This document shows, one piece after another, positions 18,084 through 26,819 of a stretch of 64,000 nt of DNA (its first letter is position 1; each line of letters starts with the position of its first letter). A model generated the notes under the pieces. It made no database searches, was not told the origin of the DNA, and saw only the letters and a list, made by a program, of their open reading frames with translations. The translations under genes were made by a program, and so were the position numbers. Source of the DNA: Anaerorudis cellulosivorans. GTDB lineage: Bacteria; Bacteroidota; Bacteroidia; Bacteroidales; Dysgonomonadaceae. The stretch spans positions 109,355 to 173,354 of the forward strand of contig NZ_JAPCWE010000006.1 of the NCBI RefSeq assembly GCF_025943985.1, given 5' to 3'.

Positions 18084-19358
18084 TTATTGAGATAGAATGG
18101 CATGTCCGATTCGACAAAACAGGCATTTCCGTTGATCGCAATATTCCTTGCGTAATTGGATAAGTGCCTGGGTATCAAAAGCATTTTCAGGGATTATCCC
18201 TGCCGATTCAAAATCTTGTATAATTTTGTTTTTCTCCGGTTTCACCGATTCCAAAATTTGGATCGCACGATCACAATATTTTTCGATATTGTTCCTTTTT
18301 CCATAAGCAAAAAGCAATGGTACAACCGTGTTGATGAGAATAATATCCAAAGAATTATTACCAAGGTGTTTTGGAATTTTTTGCGATTCTTTTCCGAAAG
18401 TATAGTGCGTTTGCCAATATTCCGAAGCATTTACGCGAAAGAGTATGCGCATTTGCTCGTAATCGTCTGTCTCGAGAATGGCTGAAAATACTCTGCCGGC
18501 GTGTTGTACTACCGCAGCCAACTCCGCAATGCGTAGTTGTGGGAATCCCCGAGGTCGGGTACGCAATGATTTGAATAATACATTGTCGAGACTTTTCAGC
18601 GAAAACTTTTTTCTCAAAAAATCATATTCTTTTCGTAGCAAAATATAATAGTCGTCGGTAATGGTTTCTTCTTTCAGCATACCAGCCTGGCCAAAAAACA
18701 ATGCTTCCACCTGAAATAAGTTGTCGGCATGTTTGAGAATATAATTATAGGGAAGACTTAGCGCCAGTCGTTCAAATTCGTCGGAATTCAGTCCGAAACC
18801 GAAATTTCGAGTCAATAGTACATAAAACGTTTCATCCCACGAGTTATTAAATCGTTCCAAATGTCGGAAGATGTCGTTTGTTTTTCGTTCCAGTCGCTCC
18901 ACGGTCAATGCATCTAGCCACGAGCGCATCTGTTTATTCGAAATTTCGTGTAACGAGTGATGGCACGGAACATTTACATTGCTGAAAAGCAAAAAATCGG
19001 CATTATCTCTTATTTTTTGCGAAACTGAAATGCGGAGCTGCGAAATTTTTTGTCCCTTTTCGTTATAAATTTCTTCGTTAACGTTTTCTACTACATGAAG
19101 GATAACAGAATTGTAAGCTTTGTCGGTGTGATGCCTGTGTTTTGTCCATTCGTTTGAGGCGCGGTGAATTTCAACATTTCCTGCCCACAATTTGTTGCCG
19201 ATTTTGATCTTTGCATTAAAAAAATCCGGACCGGCATCGCTGTTGGAGATTCCAGGATCAATCACCTCTACAAGTACACCTTCTGTGGTGCGCAAATTTT
19301 CGTGTGGATACAGTCTGTATTTCCAGATATAATGTAATAATTCTTCTTTATCTATCAT
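18084..19358 (-). CDS. DUF2851 family protein
   Basis: A 424-residue cytoplasmic protein matching DUF2851, a family nearly confined to Bacteroidota. Recognisable segments are the N-terminal LHYIWKYRLYPHENLRTTEG, GNVEIHRASNEWTKHRHHTDKAYNSVILHVV in the first third, and the C-terminal cysteine-rich tail REYCDQRKCLFCRIGHAILSQ. The C-x-x-C and histidines hint at metal binding, but no function is known. A TAAATTTG box lies 22 bases upstream. Confidence 0.85.
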   Translation of the reverse strand: MIDKEELLHYIWKYRLYPHENLRTTEGVLVEVIDPGISNSDAGPDFFNAKIKIGNKLWAGNVEIHRASNEWTKHRHHTDKAYNSVILHVVENVNEEIYNEKGQKISQLRISVSQKIRDNADFLLFSNVNVPCHHSLHEISNKQMRSWLDALTVERLERKTNDIFRHLERFNNSWDETFYVLLTRNFGFGLNSDEFERLALSLPYNYILKHADNLFQVEALFFGQAGMLKEETITDDYYILLRKEYDFLRKKFSLKSLDNVLFKSLRTRPRGFPQLRIAELAAVVQHAGRVFSAILETDDYEQMRILFRVNASEYWQTHYTFGKESQKIPKHLGNNSLDIILINTVVPLLFAYGKRNNIEKYCDRAIQILESVKPEKNKIIQDFESAGIIPENAFDTQALIQLRKEYCDQRKCLFCRIGHAILSQ

Positions 19359-19379
19359 CGATGCCGGCTTTTATGTGCT

Positions 19380-19387
19380 CAAATTTA
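19380..19387 (-). promoter_or_regulatory. -7 box for the DUF2851 gene
   Basis: TAAATTTG on the minus strand, fitting TAnnTTTG, with a predicted leader of about 15 bases. Confidence 0.5.
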
Positions 19388-19462
19388 AAATTATTTTATG
19401 GTATTTCAAAAATACAAGGATATTTTACCTGATAAGTATAAGGCTATTTCGGGTTTTTTTCA

Positions 19463-19470
19463 TAGTTTTG
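19463..19470 (+). promoter_or_regulatory. -7 box for gpmA
   Basis: TAGTTTTG fits TAnnTTTG and lies 43 bases before the gpmA ATG. Confidence 0.45.
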
Positions 19471-19512
19471 TCGGGGAAATAGAAAAACAATCTCAATATA
19501 AAATTTTAAAGT

Positions 19513-20259
19513 ATGAAGAAAGTTGTTTTACTTCGTCATGGCGAAAGTGTGTGGAACAAAGAAAACCGTTTTACGGGCTGGACTGATGTCGATCTTTCGG
19601 AGAAAGGGATTCAGGAAGCTCATGATGCAGGGAGACTGCTAAGAGATGAAGGTTATTTTTTCGAAAAAGCGTATACTTCGTATTTGAAAAGAGCCATTAA
19701 AACATTGAATATCGTTTTGGATGAAATGGATTTGGATTGGATACCGGTAGATAAAACATGGCGTTTGAACGAGAAACATTATGGAGTACTTCAAGGGTTG
19801 AATAAAGCGGAAATGGCTGCGAAATATGGAGAAGAACAAGTGCATATCTGGCGCAGGAGCTATGATGTACCACCTCCACCGTTAGCTAAAGATGATCCGC
19901 GTTCTCCTTTCATGGATCGTAGATACAAAGGAGTTGACGAAAAAGATTTACCCCTTACTGAAGCGTTGAAAGATACGGTAAATCGTATTCTTCCTTATTG
20001 GAATGATGTTATTTTGCCTAGCCTTCGAGAGCACAATGAGATCATTGTGGCCGCTCACGGGAATAGTTTGCGCGGCATCGTTAAACACCTGAAAAATATT
20101 TCTGATGAAGATATTCCGCAATTGAATTTGCCGACAGGAATACCCTATGTTTTTGAATTTGACGATGACCTGAACGTAGTAAAAGATTATTTCTTGGGCG
20201 ACCCCGAAGTCATCAAAAAGCTGATGGAAGCAGTAGCCAATCAAGGGAAAGCAAAATAA
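19513..20259 (+). CDS. gpmA: 2,3-bisphosphoglycerate-dependent phosphoglycerate mutase
   Basis: A 248-residue glycolytic enzyme interconverting 3- and 2-phosphoglycerate. The catalytic RHGES motif is at residues 8-12 with the phospho-histidine at H9, [15 protein letters not shown] carries the catalytic Glu, and AAHGNSLRG supplies the second His. The characteristic insert [17 protein letters not shown] is present. Length is typical. The gene is monocistronic and ends at a shared terminator. Confidence 0.97.
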   Translation: MKKVVLLRHGESVWNKENRFTGWTDVDLSEKGIQEAHDAGRLLRDEGYFFEKAYTSYLKRAIKTLNIVLDEMDLDWIPVDKTWRLNEKHYGVLQGLNKAEMAAKYGEEQVHIWRRSYDVPPPPLAKDDPRSPFMDRRYKGVDEKDLPLTEALKDTVNRILPYWNDVILPSLREHNEIIVAAHGNSLRGIVKHLKNISDEDIPQLNLPTGIPYVFEFDDDLNVVKDYFLGDPEVIKKLMEAVANQGKAK

Positions 20260-20283
20260 AGCTATCGTAAATATTTTATTTTC

Positions 20284-20313
20284 TCATGTCGATCTTTTTA
20301 TGGACCGACATGA
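20284..20313. terminator. Terminator between gpmA and the pectin locus
   Basis: TCATGTCGATC pairs with GACCGACATGA (one G-T/A-C position) around an 8-nt loop, followed by TTTTTT on the plus strand. The right half overlaps the last codons of the convergent GH78-propeller gene. Confidence 0.7.
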
Positions 20314-23300
20314 TTTTTTGTTGCAGGCCACATTTCGTTTTTTATCTCTGCTACGGTTAATTTTTTGGGATCTATTTTCATGTATTTAATCCGTTGCCTT
20401 CTCCAGGTATACACCACATGAACAAAACCGTTCTTACCTTGGATAACAGAAGGATAGGAATATTGGCTTATAGGAGAATCTTCCAGAATTAACGAAGCAT
20501 ACCAAGTTTTCCCGTCTTTCGAGAGCGAGACATTCAAAGGTGTACGTGCACCCTTGGCCATTCCTTCAGGAGGTTTAACGTGGTTATAAACCAGCAATTG
20601 TTTTCCATCCGTTAAGGTAACGGCATCTATTCCTGAATTGTTGCTTGGCATGGCGGCAAGTGTCATTTCGCTCCAAGTTTCGCCCTTGTCCATCGACCAT
20701 GATTCGCTCAAGGCGCGATTTTTAGTTCGGCAAAGTATCTGCAATGAACCGTTTTTATAGGACAATATCGTAGGTTGAATGGCTTGAATGTTTTTAACAT
20801 CGTTTATGGGACCGATTCTTCGCCAAGACCTGCCGTTATCTTCCGTGATTTCGAAATGAACCCTCCATCCGGGGCTTCCCTCCAGACTCGATGGGCAAAT
20901 CAGTTTCTTACCGATCATGACCGGTTTGTTTTTGGAAGGACCGATAAAGCCATTCGGCAGATTTTCGGGCTTCGTCCATGTCAAGCCATTATCATACGAG
21001 CGGATAAGATGACCAGTCCAGTCGCTGACGGAATTTCCAACCTTGTAAAAGAGCAACAGTTCGCCGTCGGGAATCTGGTAAAGTACCGGGTTCCAGCAGG
21101 CTTTTCTTAAGGTATCGTTGATAACGCCATTGGCTACTTCTTGCGGAGCTGTCCATCCCTTATCGGTTTTTCTGCATATCCAAATTACACAATCGGGGTT
21201 ACGTTCTTTCGTGCCTCCGAAAAAAGCGGCAACCAATCCTTTTGGCGTCTCCGCAATGGTTGCGGCATGGCATTCAGGGAACGGGGCCTTTTCATACAGA
21301 AATTCCTCTTCCACGATCCCTTCTTTCCATTCCCCTTTTCCCACGTTGAGATCGACCGAGAATGTATACTCTCCCGATCCGATTTCCCACATGTTTGGAT
21401 TTTTTACATCCGGTTGTCTGATCCCTTCGACCTGCTCGATGGGTTTACCTCCTTCATTTATTCGTGAGCTGTTGTTAGGAAAGTGCACAACGGCCCGACT
21501 GTTCGGAGGTACGGAAATGTGCCATTCCAAATGGCTGAAATTCTTTTTCCATTGGCTTGTTACATCTCCATAAGGGGCCTTATATGAAGCTTTTACATAA
21601 CTCAATTCTTGAATATCGAAATTGGGGTTCATAATGATTTTTTTAAATCCCACCTGTTCGGTGTCCGATTTGATGCCTGCAAGATATTGGTAGCAGAAAG
21701 GGATGAAATCGCCAAGAAGCATCACATGATTATGCGAATTCATTTCGGGATTTGCCGTATCACCGTTCCATAATTCCCAGATAGTGGTTGCTCCTTTTTT
21801 TGCCATATATCCCCATCCGGGATAGGTATCGGTCGATGCCAGCAGAAAGGCCAGATCTGCCCGTCCCATTTTGGACAATTCCCTTAAGATCCACTGTGAG
21901 CCAATCACACCGGTGCAGATATGACCATTGTGATCTTTAATGATTTTGTCGACGATTTGTTTTTCAATGGTGGACACATAATTTTCCGGAACCATACCGA
22001 AGGCTAAAGGAAGGAGGTTTGATGTTACCGAATTGTTCCCGTAAAATAGACTATCCTGATTGAAAAATTTTTGGTTGAAACTTGATTTGATTTTTTCCGC
22101 CAATGATGCAAAATACTGCGCATCTTTGTTTTTCTCTTGCAGTAGCGCGAATTTTTCCATAAGACCGAGTATTTTATAATAGTACGCCGTAGCGAGAAGC
22201 TTACCGTCGGTTTGTCGTTTGGGATCGCGTGAATGGATGAGTTCGGGCGATTCGGGAGGAACGCACCAGTCTCCGTATTTATCGCATGTGATAATGTGAT
22301 CTTCAGTCATGTATTCTTCTTTGATGTGTTTGAGCCATTTTATCATGGCACGGTAATTTCTTTTTACCGGGAGGAGGTCGCCGAACTGAGTGTATATCAT
22401 GTCTCCGGCAAATACAAATGCGGCAGGCCATGTGACATTATCGGTATAGTAATTCCAAAATGGGGGAGCCACGTCGGGGATACAGCCGTCTTCACGTTGA
22501 GCCTCACGGATGTCGTTCATCCACTTGCTGTAAAGATGAACATTTTCAAAGATAAAACTTTCACCAGATGAACCCATCGTTCGGTCTCCTAACCAGGGCT
22601 GACGTTCATTCCTTTGCGGACAATCTATAGGCATTCCTTTATAATTACCGCGAATACCCCAATATGCATTTTTCAAAATTTGGTTAATCATCGGTTGGGA
22701 ACATTCAAAGGAACCGATCGTTTTCATATTATCATTCACAACCTCACCGATAAAGTTTTCTTTCGATATTTTACCCGGGTAACCCGTAACTTCCACATAG
22801 CGAAAGCCATGATATACGAAGCGGGGAGCCCATTCTTCTTCCCCCTTTCCTTTCAAAATATAAATATCGGTTGCTATGGCGTCGCGCAGATTTCGGGTGT
22901 CGAGTTCACCGTTGGGCAGCAACGTTTCGGCAAAACGAAGTTTTACCGAATCTCCTTTTTCCCCTTTTACTTTCATCCGTATCCAACCCACCATGTTTTG
23001 TCCCATGTCAAGGATGTATTTGTCGGCAGAAAGTTTGGTCAGCGATATCGGGGTTATTTTCTCCACAACTCTTATCGGGGGCATCATCTGAGCGCGGAGT
23101 GTCCCTGTGGGAATAGATACTCGTTGTGCATTTTCCCATGCGCTGTCATCATAAACGATTTCATTCCATCCCGGAAGTTCTTTTCGAGCATCGTACTCTT
23201 CTCCGTCGTATTCGTTATTGCTTCTGATAGGTCCGTCGGCTGTAAATTTCCATGAAGTATCGCTTCCGATGACCGCTTTTGTACCGTCCCGGTAATCGAT

Positions 23301-24107
23301 AATTAATGTCAGCCGCATTTTCGGATAACCGAAAGTATTTATTTTATAAGGCTTATAGGCTTGACGCATAGCATAGAAACGGCCGTTGCCCAATGTAACC
23401 CCTATGGCATTTTTTTTGTTTTGAATATGGGAGGTTATGTCGAAACTGTTATACAAAATGGTTTTTCTGTAGTCTGTCGGCGCCGGGGATAATACGTTAT
23501 TGCTTATTTTTTTACCGTTGATGTAAAGCTCATACAAACCCAATCCTGCGATATGCACCATTGCCTGTTTGACTTGTTTCTCAATGGTAAATTCTTTTCG
23601 CAGGTAACGAGCAGACAAACGAGAAAATTGTGTTTCGGAATCCCATGGATAGGCTTTGTCCATACCGATCCATTGCCCCTTCCATTCGTTTTCCGAAAGC
23701 AACCCCATGCTCCATAGTGCAGGGTCGCTCCAGCTTGTTTCGCCTTTGTTTGTCGTAACTTTTACTTTCCAGTAGTAATAGGTATTGCTTTTCAGTGGTT
23801 TTCCGGCATATTCGATCCATTGTGACTGATCGGAATCCATTCTGCCCGAATCCCATATATCTCCCAGGTTCTTTTCAAGTTGTTCTTTTGTAGAAGCCAC
23901 CAGGATGTGATATGAGAGTTGCTGTACGTTTCTTTCCTGAGAAGCGAATATCCGCCAGCTGAATCTGGGTTTGCTGCTATCGATCCCAAGCGGATTTTCC
24001 AGCATTTCGCATCGCAAATCGCCGATGGTTATGGTGGCATGAAGCAGTATTGGCACAAAGAAAAGAAGTGCCAAAATCGGGATTCTTATTTTTGATTGTT
24101 TTGACAT
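20298..24107 (-). CDS. Bimodular GH78 alpha-L-rhamnosidase fused to a sialidase-like propeller
   Basis: A 1269-residue secreted protein (signal peptide 1-24, ending LLHA). Residues 25-920 are a complete GH78: an Ig/fn3-like entry domain (LRCEMLENPLGIDSSKPRFSWRI), a carbohydrate-binding beta domain, and a six-hairpin barrel with DCPQRNERQPWLGD (E501) and GATTIWELWNG (E778), the expected acid and base regions for inverting hydrolysis of alpha-L-rhamnosides. Residues about 925-1269 are a separate BNR/Asp-box propeller with boxes SYDNGLTW, TEDNGRSW and SMDKGETW plus the degenerate SKDGKTW. That domain resembles the PF13088 'sialidase-like' group, and at the usual first arginine position has PECHAAT. 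It is the last gene of the nine-gene CAZyme run. A double activity is inferred, not shown. Confidence 0.88.
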   Translation of the reverse strand: MSKQSKIRIPILALLFFVPILLHATITIGDLRCEMLENPLGIDSSKPRFSWRIFASQERNVQQLSYHILVASTKEQLEKNLGDIWDSGRMDSDQSQWIEYAGKPLKSNTYYYWKVKVTTNKGETSWSDPALWSMGLLSENEWKGQWIGMDKAYPWDSETQFSRLSARYLRKEFTIEKQVKQAMVHIAGLGLYELYINGKKISNNVLSPAPTDYRKTILYNSFDITSHIQNKKNAIGVTLGNGRFYAMRQAYKPYKINTFGYPKMRLTLIIDYRDGTKAVIGSDTSWKFTADGPIRSNNEYDGEEYDARKELPGWNEIVYDDSAWENAQRVSIPTGTLRAQMMPPIRVVEKITPISLTKLSADKYILDMGQNMVGWIRMKVKGEKGDSVKLRFAETLLPNGELDTRNLRDAIATDIYILKGKGEEEWAPRFVYHGFRYVEVTGYPGKISKENFIGEVVNDNMKTIGSFECSQPMINQILKNAYWGIRGNYKGMPIDCPQRNERQPWLGDRTMGSSGESFIFENVHLYSKWMNDIREAQREDGCIPDVAPPFWNYYTDNVTWPAAFVFAGDMIYTQFGDLLPVKRNYRAMIKWLKHIKEEYMTEDHIITCDKYGDWCVPPESPELIHSRDPKRQTDGKLLATAYYYKILGLMEKFALLQEKNKDAQYFASLAEKIKSSFNQKFFNQDSLFYGNNSVTSNLLPLAFGMVPENYVSTIEKQIVDKIIKDHNGHICTGVIGSQWILRELSKMGRADLAFLLASTDTYPGWGYMAKKGATTIWELWNGDTANPEMNSHNHVMLLGDFIPFCYQYLAGIKSDTEQVGFKKIIMNPNFDIQELSYVKASYKAPYGDVTSQWKKNFSHLEWHISVPPNSRAVVHFPNNSSRINEGGKPIEQVEGIRQPDVKNPNMWEIGSGEYTFSVDLNVGKGEWKEGIVEEEFLYEKAPFPECHAATIAETPKGLVAAFFGGTKERNPDCVIWICRKTDKGWTAPQEVANGVINDTLRKACWNPVLYQIPDGELLLFYKVGNSVSDWTGHLIRSYDNGLTWTKPENLPNGFIGPSKNKPVMIGKKLICPSSLEGSPGWRVHFEITEDNGRSWRRIGPINDVKNIQAIQPTILSYKNGSLQILCRTKNRALSESWSMDKGETWSEMTLAAMPSNNSGIDAVTLTDGKQLLVYNHVKPPEGMAKGARTPLNVSLSKDGKTWYASLILEDSPISQYSYPSVIQGKNGFVHVVYTWRRQRIKYMKIDPKKLTVAEIKNEMWPATKNHVGP

Positions 24108-24131
24108 TGAAATTTTCCTGTTTTATTTGTT

Positions 24132-25589
24132 CTATTCTTCTTGGGCATCGGGTAAATTAACCCACTCCGGTTTAATATAATCTTTTGTTGTGTCAATGGC
24201 TATCAATACTTTATCGTTTCCGCATCGGTAGCCGGTTTCATCTATGAAGTGCGTGATTTTGTTTTCGAATTCTCCCAAATATTTTAACGAGCCATTTACG
24301 GGACTGTACCACCAGACGTTCTTTTTTTGTCCCGATATTTTGGTAAGATCGATATCCATTGGTCTCCCCATGTAGTTATAAACCAGCAGATAGTCATTCC
24401 CTCGTGTGGCTATCAGGTGTTCATAGCGCACACCATTGTCACCTGCTATGACAGACGGGTCGGGAATTCTTTCAAAAAATGGGAATGTCAAGATCAGATT
24501 TTTCAGATATCTCATTTGATTCATGCCTGGATCGTTCAGTGCCTTGTACCATGGTTTTTTTGCGCCATAAGCTCCACCGATCCCGTCTTTTTTCATTTGC
24601 ATGATAGAATTATTTCCATAAGTGTGTCCGAAAGCGCCGGCAAAAACCGACCAGTAAGCATAACGGCGGACATCGTGGTCTTTCCATAACACTTCATTAG
24701 GATCATGGAGCCCTTGCGGGATGTTTTCGTAAGAGGGTTCGCCATCGATGACCGGTTTTGTCGGTTCCATAGCAAGGCTTTTCTCTACATACCGCCAATT
24801 GTCTTCTTCGGTATAATCTTCGATAGGATAGTTTATATCGTTCATGCGCTGACCATATCTTCTGTGCCCCGACTGAAACATGTTGAAATCCAGCCAGGGA
24901 GCCTTGTTAAACCATGTGGAGGACATGGTTCTTCCGCGGGGATGAAAAGTCATGAGATGGTTGTTGTCGATAGACTTGATGGTTGTAGCCAGGGTATTCC
25001 AAATCTCGGGTTTTATGTCTCCCGGGATATCTCCTCCCATAATCCAAACAATATTGGGTTGTTCTTTATATCTGTTTCCTAAAAACTCTCCATATTTTTT
25101 TGCATCTTCTACGGTCATTTTCCCTTGTTTCACAGGACTTCCCCAAACACATACCATGCCGATATATATGCCTTTTCGTTCGGCCGTTTTAAGAATATAA
25201 TCCATGTGATCCCAATAGCCGTAATCTCCTTTTTTGTCAATTTCGTTGAAATTGAAACCGTCGGTCAGTGCCCATTTTCCATAGGTGTTGATGGCCGGGA
25301 TCGTGTTCATGACCATAACTTGAACCACGTTAAACCCTTTTTTCCTGCATTGTTCGAGGTAATGTTCCGCTTCATCCCTGTTTAATCGAACAGGAAGATA
25401 CCAGCCGGTTTCACCCAGCCAGAAGAAGGGTGTACCGTTTTCGTGTCTCAAGTACCGCTTCCCTTCGTCAACCACCAGTTTTCCGTTATTCCAAGGGATA
25501 TAGGGTTTATTTTCGTCTTCTTGTGCTGAAATTTGTGGGATAATAAACAATAAAGGGAGTATCATCCTTAAAAATGCTGATTTTTTCAT
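24132..25589 (-). CDS. GH140-like apiosidase (DUF4038)
   Basis: A 485-residue secreted TIM-barrel glycosidase (signal peptide 1-22, ending ISA). The DUF4038 barrel runs from NGTPFFWLGETGWYLP to about residue 380, followed by a small beta domain (DYLLVYNYMGRPMDIDL) like the putative collagen-binding domain found in this family. The predicted acid/base is D187 (WIMGGDIPG) and the nucleophile E284 (VIDGEPSYE); the same positions are, as I recall, catalytic in the B. thetaiotaomicron apiosidase BT1012. Apiosidases release RG-II side chains A and B from the galacturonan backbone. The gene sits 8 bases after GH105, in an operon. Confidence 0.82.
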   Translation of the reverse strand: MKKSAFLRMILPLLFIIPQISAQEDENKPYIPWNNGKLVVDEGKRYLRHENGTPFFWLGETGWYLPVRLNRDEAEHYLEQCRKKGFNVVQVMVMNTIPAINTYGKWALTDGFNFNEIDKKGDYGYWDHMDYILKTAERKGIYIGMVCVWGSPVKQGKMTVEDAKKYGEFLGNRYKEQPNIVWIMGGDIPGDIKPEIWNTLATTIKSIDNNHLMTFHPRGRTMSSTWFNKAPWLDFNMFQSGHRRYGQRMNDINYPIEDYTEEDNWRYVEKSLAMEPTKPVIDGEPSYENIPQGLHDPNEVLWKDHDVRRYAYWSVFAGAFGHTYGNNSIMQMKKDGIGGAYGAKKPWYKALNDPGMNQMRYLKNLILTFPFFERIPDPSVIAGDNGVRYEHLIATRGNDYLLVYNYMGRPMDIDLTKISGQKKNVWWYSPVNGSLKYLGEFENKITHFIDETGYRCGNDKVLIAIDTTKDYIKPEWVNLPDAQEE

Positions 25590-25597
25590 TGCAGGAA

Positions 25598-26806
25598 TTA
25601 TTTATTCGTTTTTTCAAATTTTTCGTATTCGATAGCGGCCAAGATAAAGGCACCGACCGATTTTGGATCATTTTCTATCACCGGTTCACTAATATAATAT
25701 TCGAAACTTCCGTCACGATAAACCTTTTCGCCACCTAAACCGGCTACTGCGCAGCAATTTGTGATGGTGTATGTGCCGTTTTCCTCTTCTTTTATGAAAT
25801 TTTCAATGATACCGTCGAAGCCATCCAAGGCAACTTGCCGATAACGTTGATCGATGTAGTTGTTGTTTAACGATTTGAAAAGAAAATACACAAAAAACGC
25901 AGAGCCTGAAGATTCCAAGTAATTGCCTTCGCGGTTTCCCTGATCCGTTACCTGATACCAAACTTTCGATTGAGGGTCTCGATAGTTGGCAATGCCTTTC
26001 GCAAGGGTGTTGACAATGGTAAGAAGACTGTCTCGGCCTTCCATGTCAGGGGGAAGAAAATCGAGCACGTCAACAACACCGGCGGCATACCATCCGATGC
26101 TACGCGACCAAAAATTGGGTGATGTTCCGGTTTTCTCATTTGCCCATAACTGTCGTTTGGATTCGTCCCAGCCGTGATAGAAGAGGCCGGTTTCTTCATC
26201 GTAGGTGTGTCGTGCAATGATTTTGATTTGGTTTACGGCATCGGTCAAAAGTTCAGGCTCATTAAAAGTTATACCATATTGTGCCATAAAAGGTGAGGCC
26301 ATGTAAATGCCATCGAGCCACATTTGGTGAGGATAGATCAATTTATGCCAAAACCCTCCTTCCGATGTGCGTGGTTGTCTTCTCAACTGTTCGCGGAGTG
26401 TATCCATGGCAATTTTGTAGCGATGATCGTGTGTCTGTTCATAAAGGTCGAATAGGATTTTTCCGGCATTGATATTATCCAGATTGTATGCCTTCATGGA
26501 ATAAGTCTTGATCTGCCCTTTGTCGTCAATCAACGTATCGGCATAAGCTTTGGCATAATGGTTGTATTTTTCGTCACCCGTATGTTTCCACAATTCGATC
26601 ATCGATTTTCCAATCAGTCCGAACGTATAGCCCCATCGGGGAGTTTTCGCATTTTCCGTCATCCATAATTCAGGATAGTGTTTCATTTGGGAATCGGCCA
26701 TTTTTACAGACCACGTCACGTTCGTTTGTTTTTTCCCTTTGCATGCCATGAATAGTGGCGACAGTAAGCATAAAATGCATATTTTCAATATTGGATGAAT
26801 TTTCAT
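25598..26806 (-). CDS. GH105 unsaturated rhamnogalacturonyl/glucuronyl hydrolase
   Basis: A 402-residue lipoprotein-like protein (signal ending PLFMAC, probable lipidated C22). The (alpha/alpha)6 barrel carries the family signature MWLDGIYMASPF with the catalytic Asp at D165, and YHGWDES and NFWSRSIGWY further on. GH105 enzymes hydrate the 4,5-unsaturated uronic acid left by pectate or rhamnogalacturonan lyases, matching the PL1 lyase encoded on the other arm of the locus. It is 13 bases from GH95 and 8 bases from GH140. Confidence 0.92.
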   Translation of the reverse strand: MKIHPILKICILCLLSPLFMACKGKKQTNVTWSVKMADSQMKHYPELWMTENAKTPRWGYTFGLIGKSMIELWKHTGDEKYNHYAKAYADTLIDDKGQIKTYSMKAYNLDNINAGKILFDLYEQTHDHRYKIAMDTLREQLRRQPRTSEGGFWHKLIYPHQMWLDGIYMASPFMAQYGITFNEPELLTDAVNQIKIIARHTYDEETGLFYHGWDESKRQLWANEKTGTSPNFWSRSIGWYAAGVVDVLDFLPPDMEGRDSLLTIVNTLAKGIANYRDPQSKVWYQVTDQGNREGNYLESSGSAFFVYFLFKSLNNNYIDQRYRQVALDGFDGIIENFIKEEENGTYTITNCCAVAGLGGEKVYRDGSFEYYISEPVIENDPKSVGAFILAAIEYEKFEKTNK

Positions 26807-26819
26807 AACTTTTTCCTTT

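Noticed and set aside
21141..21573. Plus-strand reading frames opposite the CAZyme operon
   Set aside because: They lie entirely within strong minus-strand genes, have cysteine/histidine-rich improbable compositions and no start signals; they are antisense shadows.
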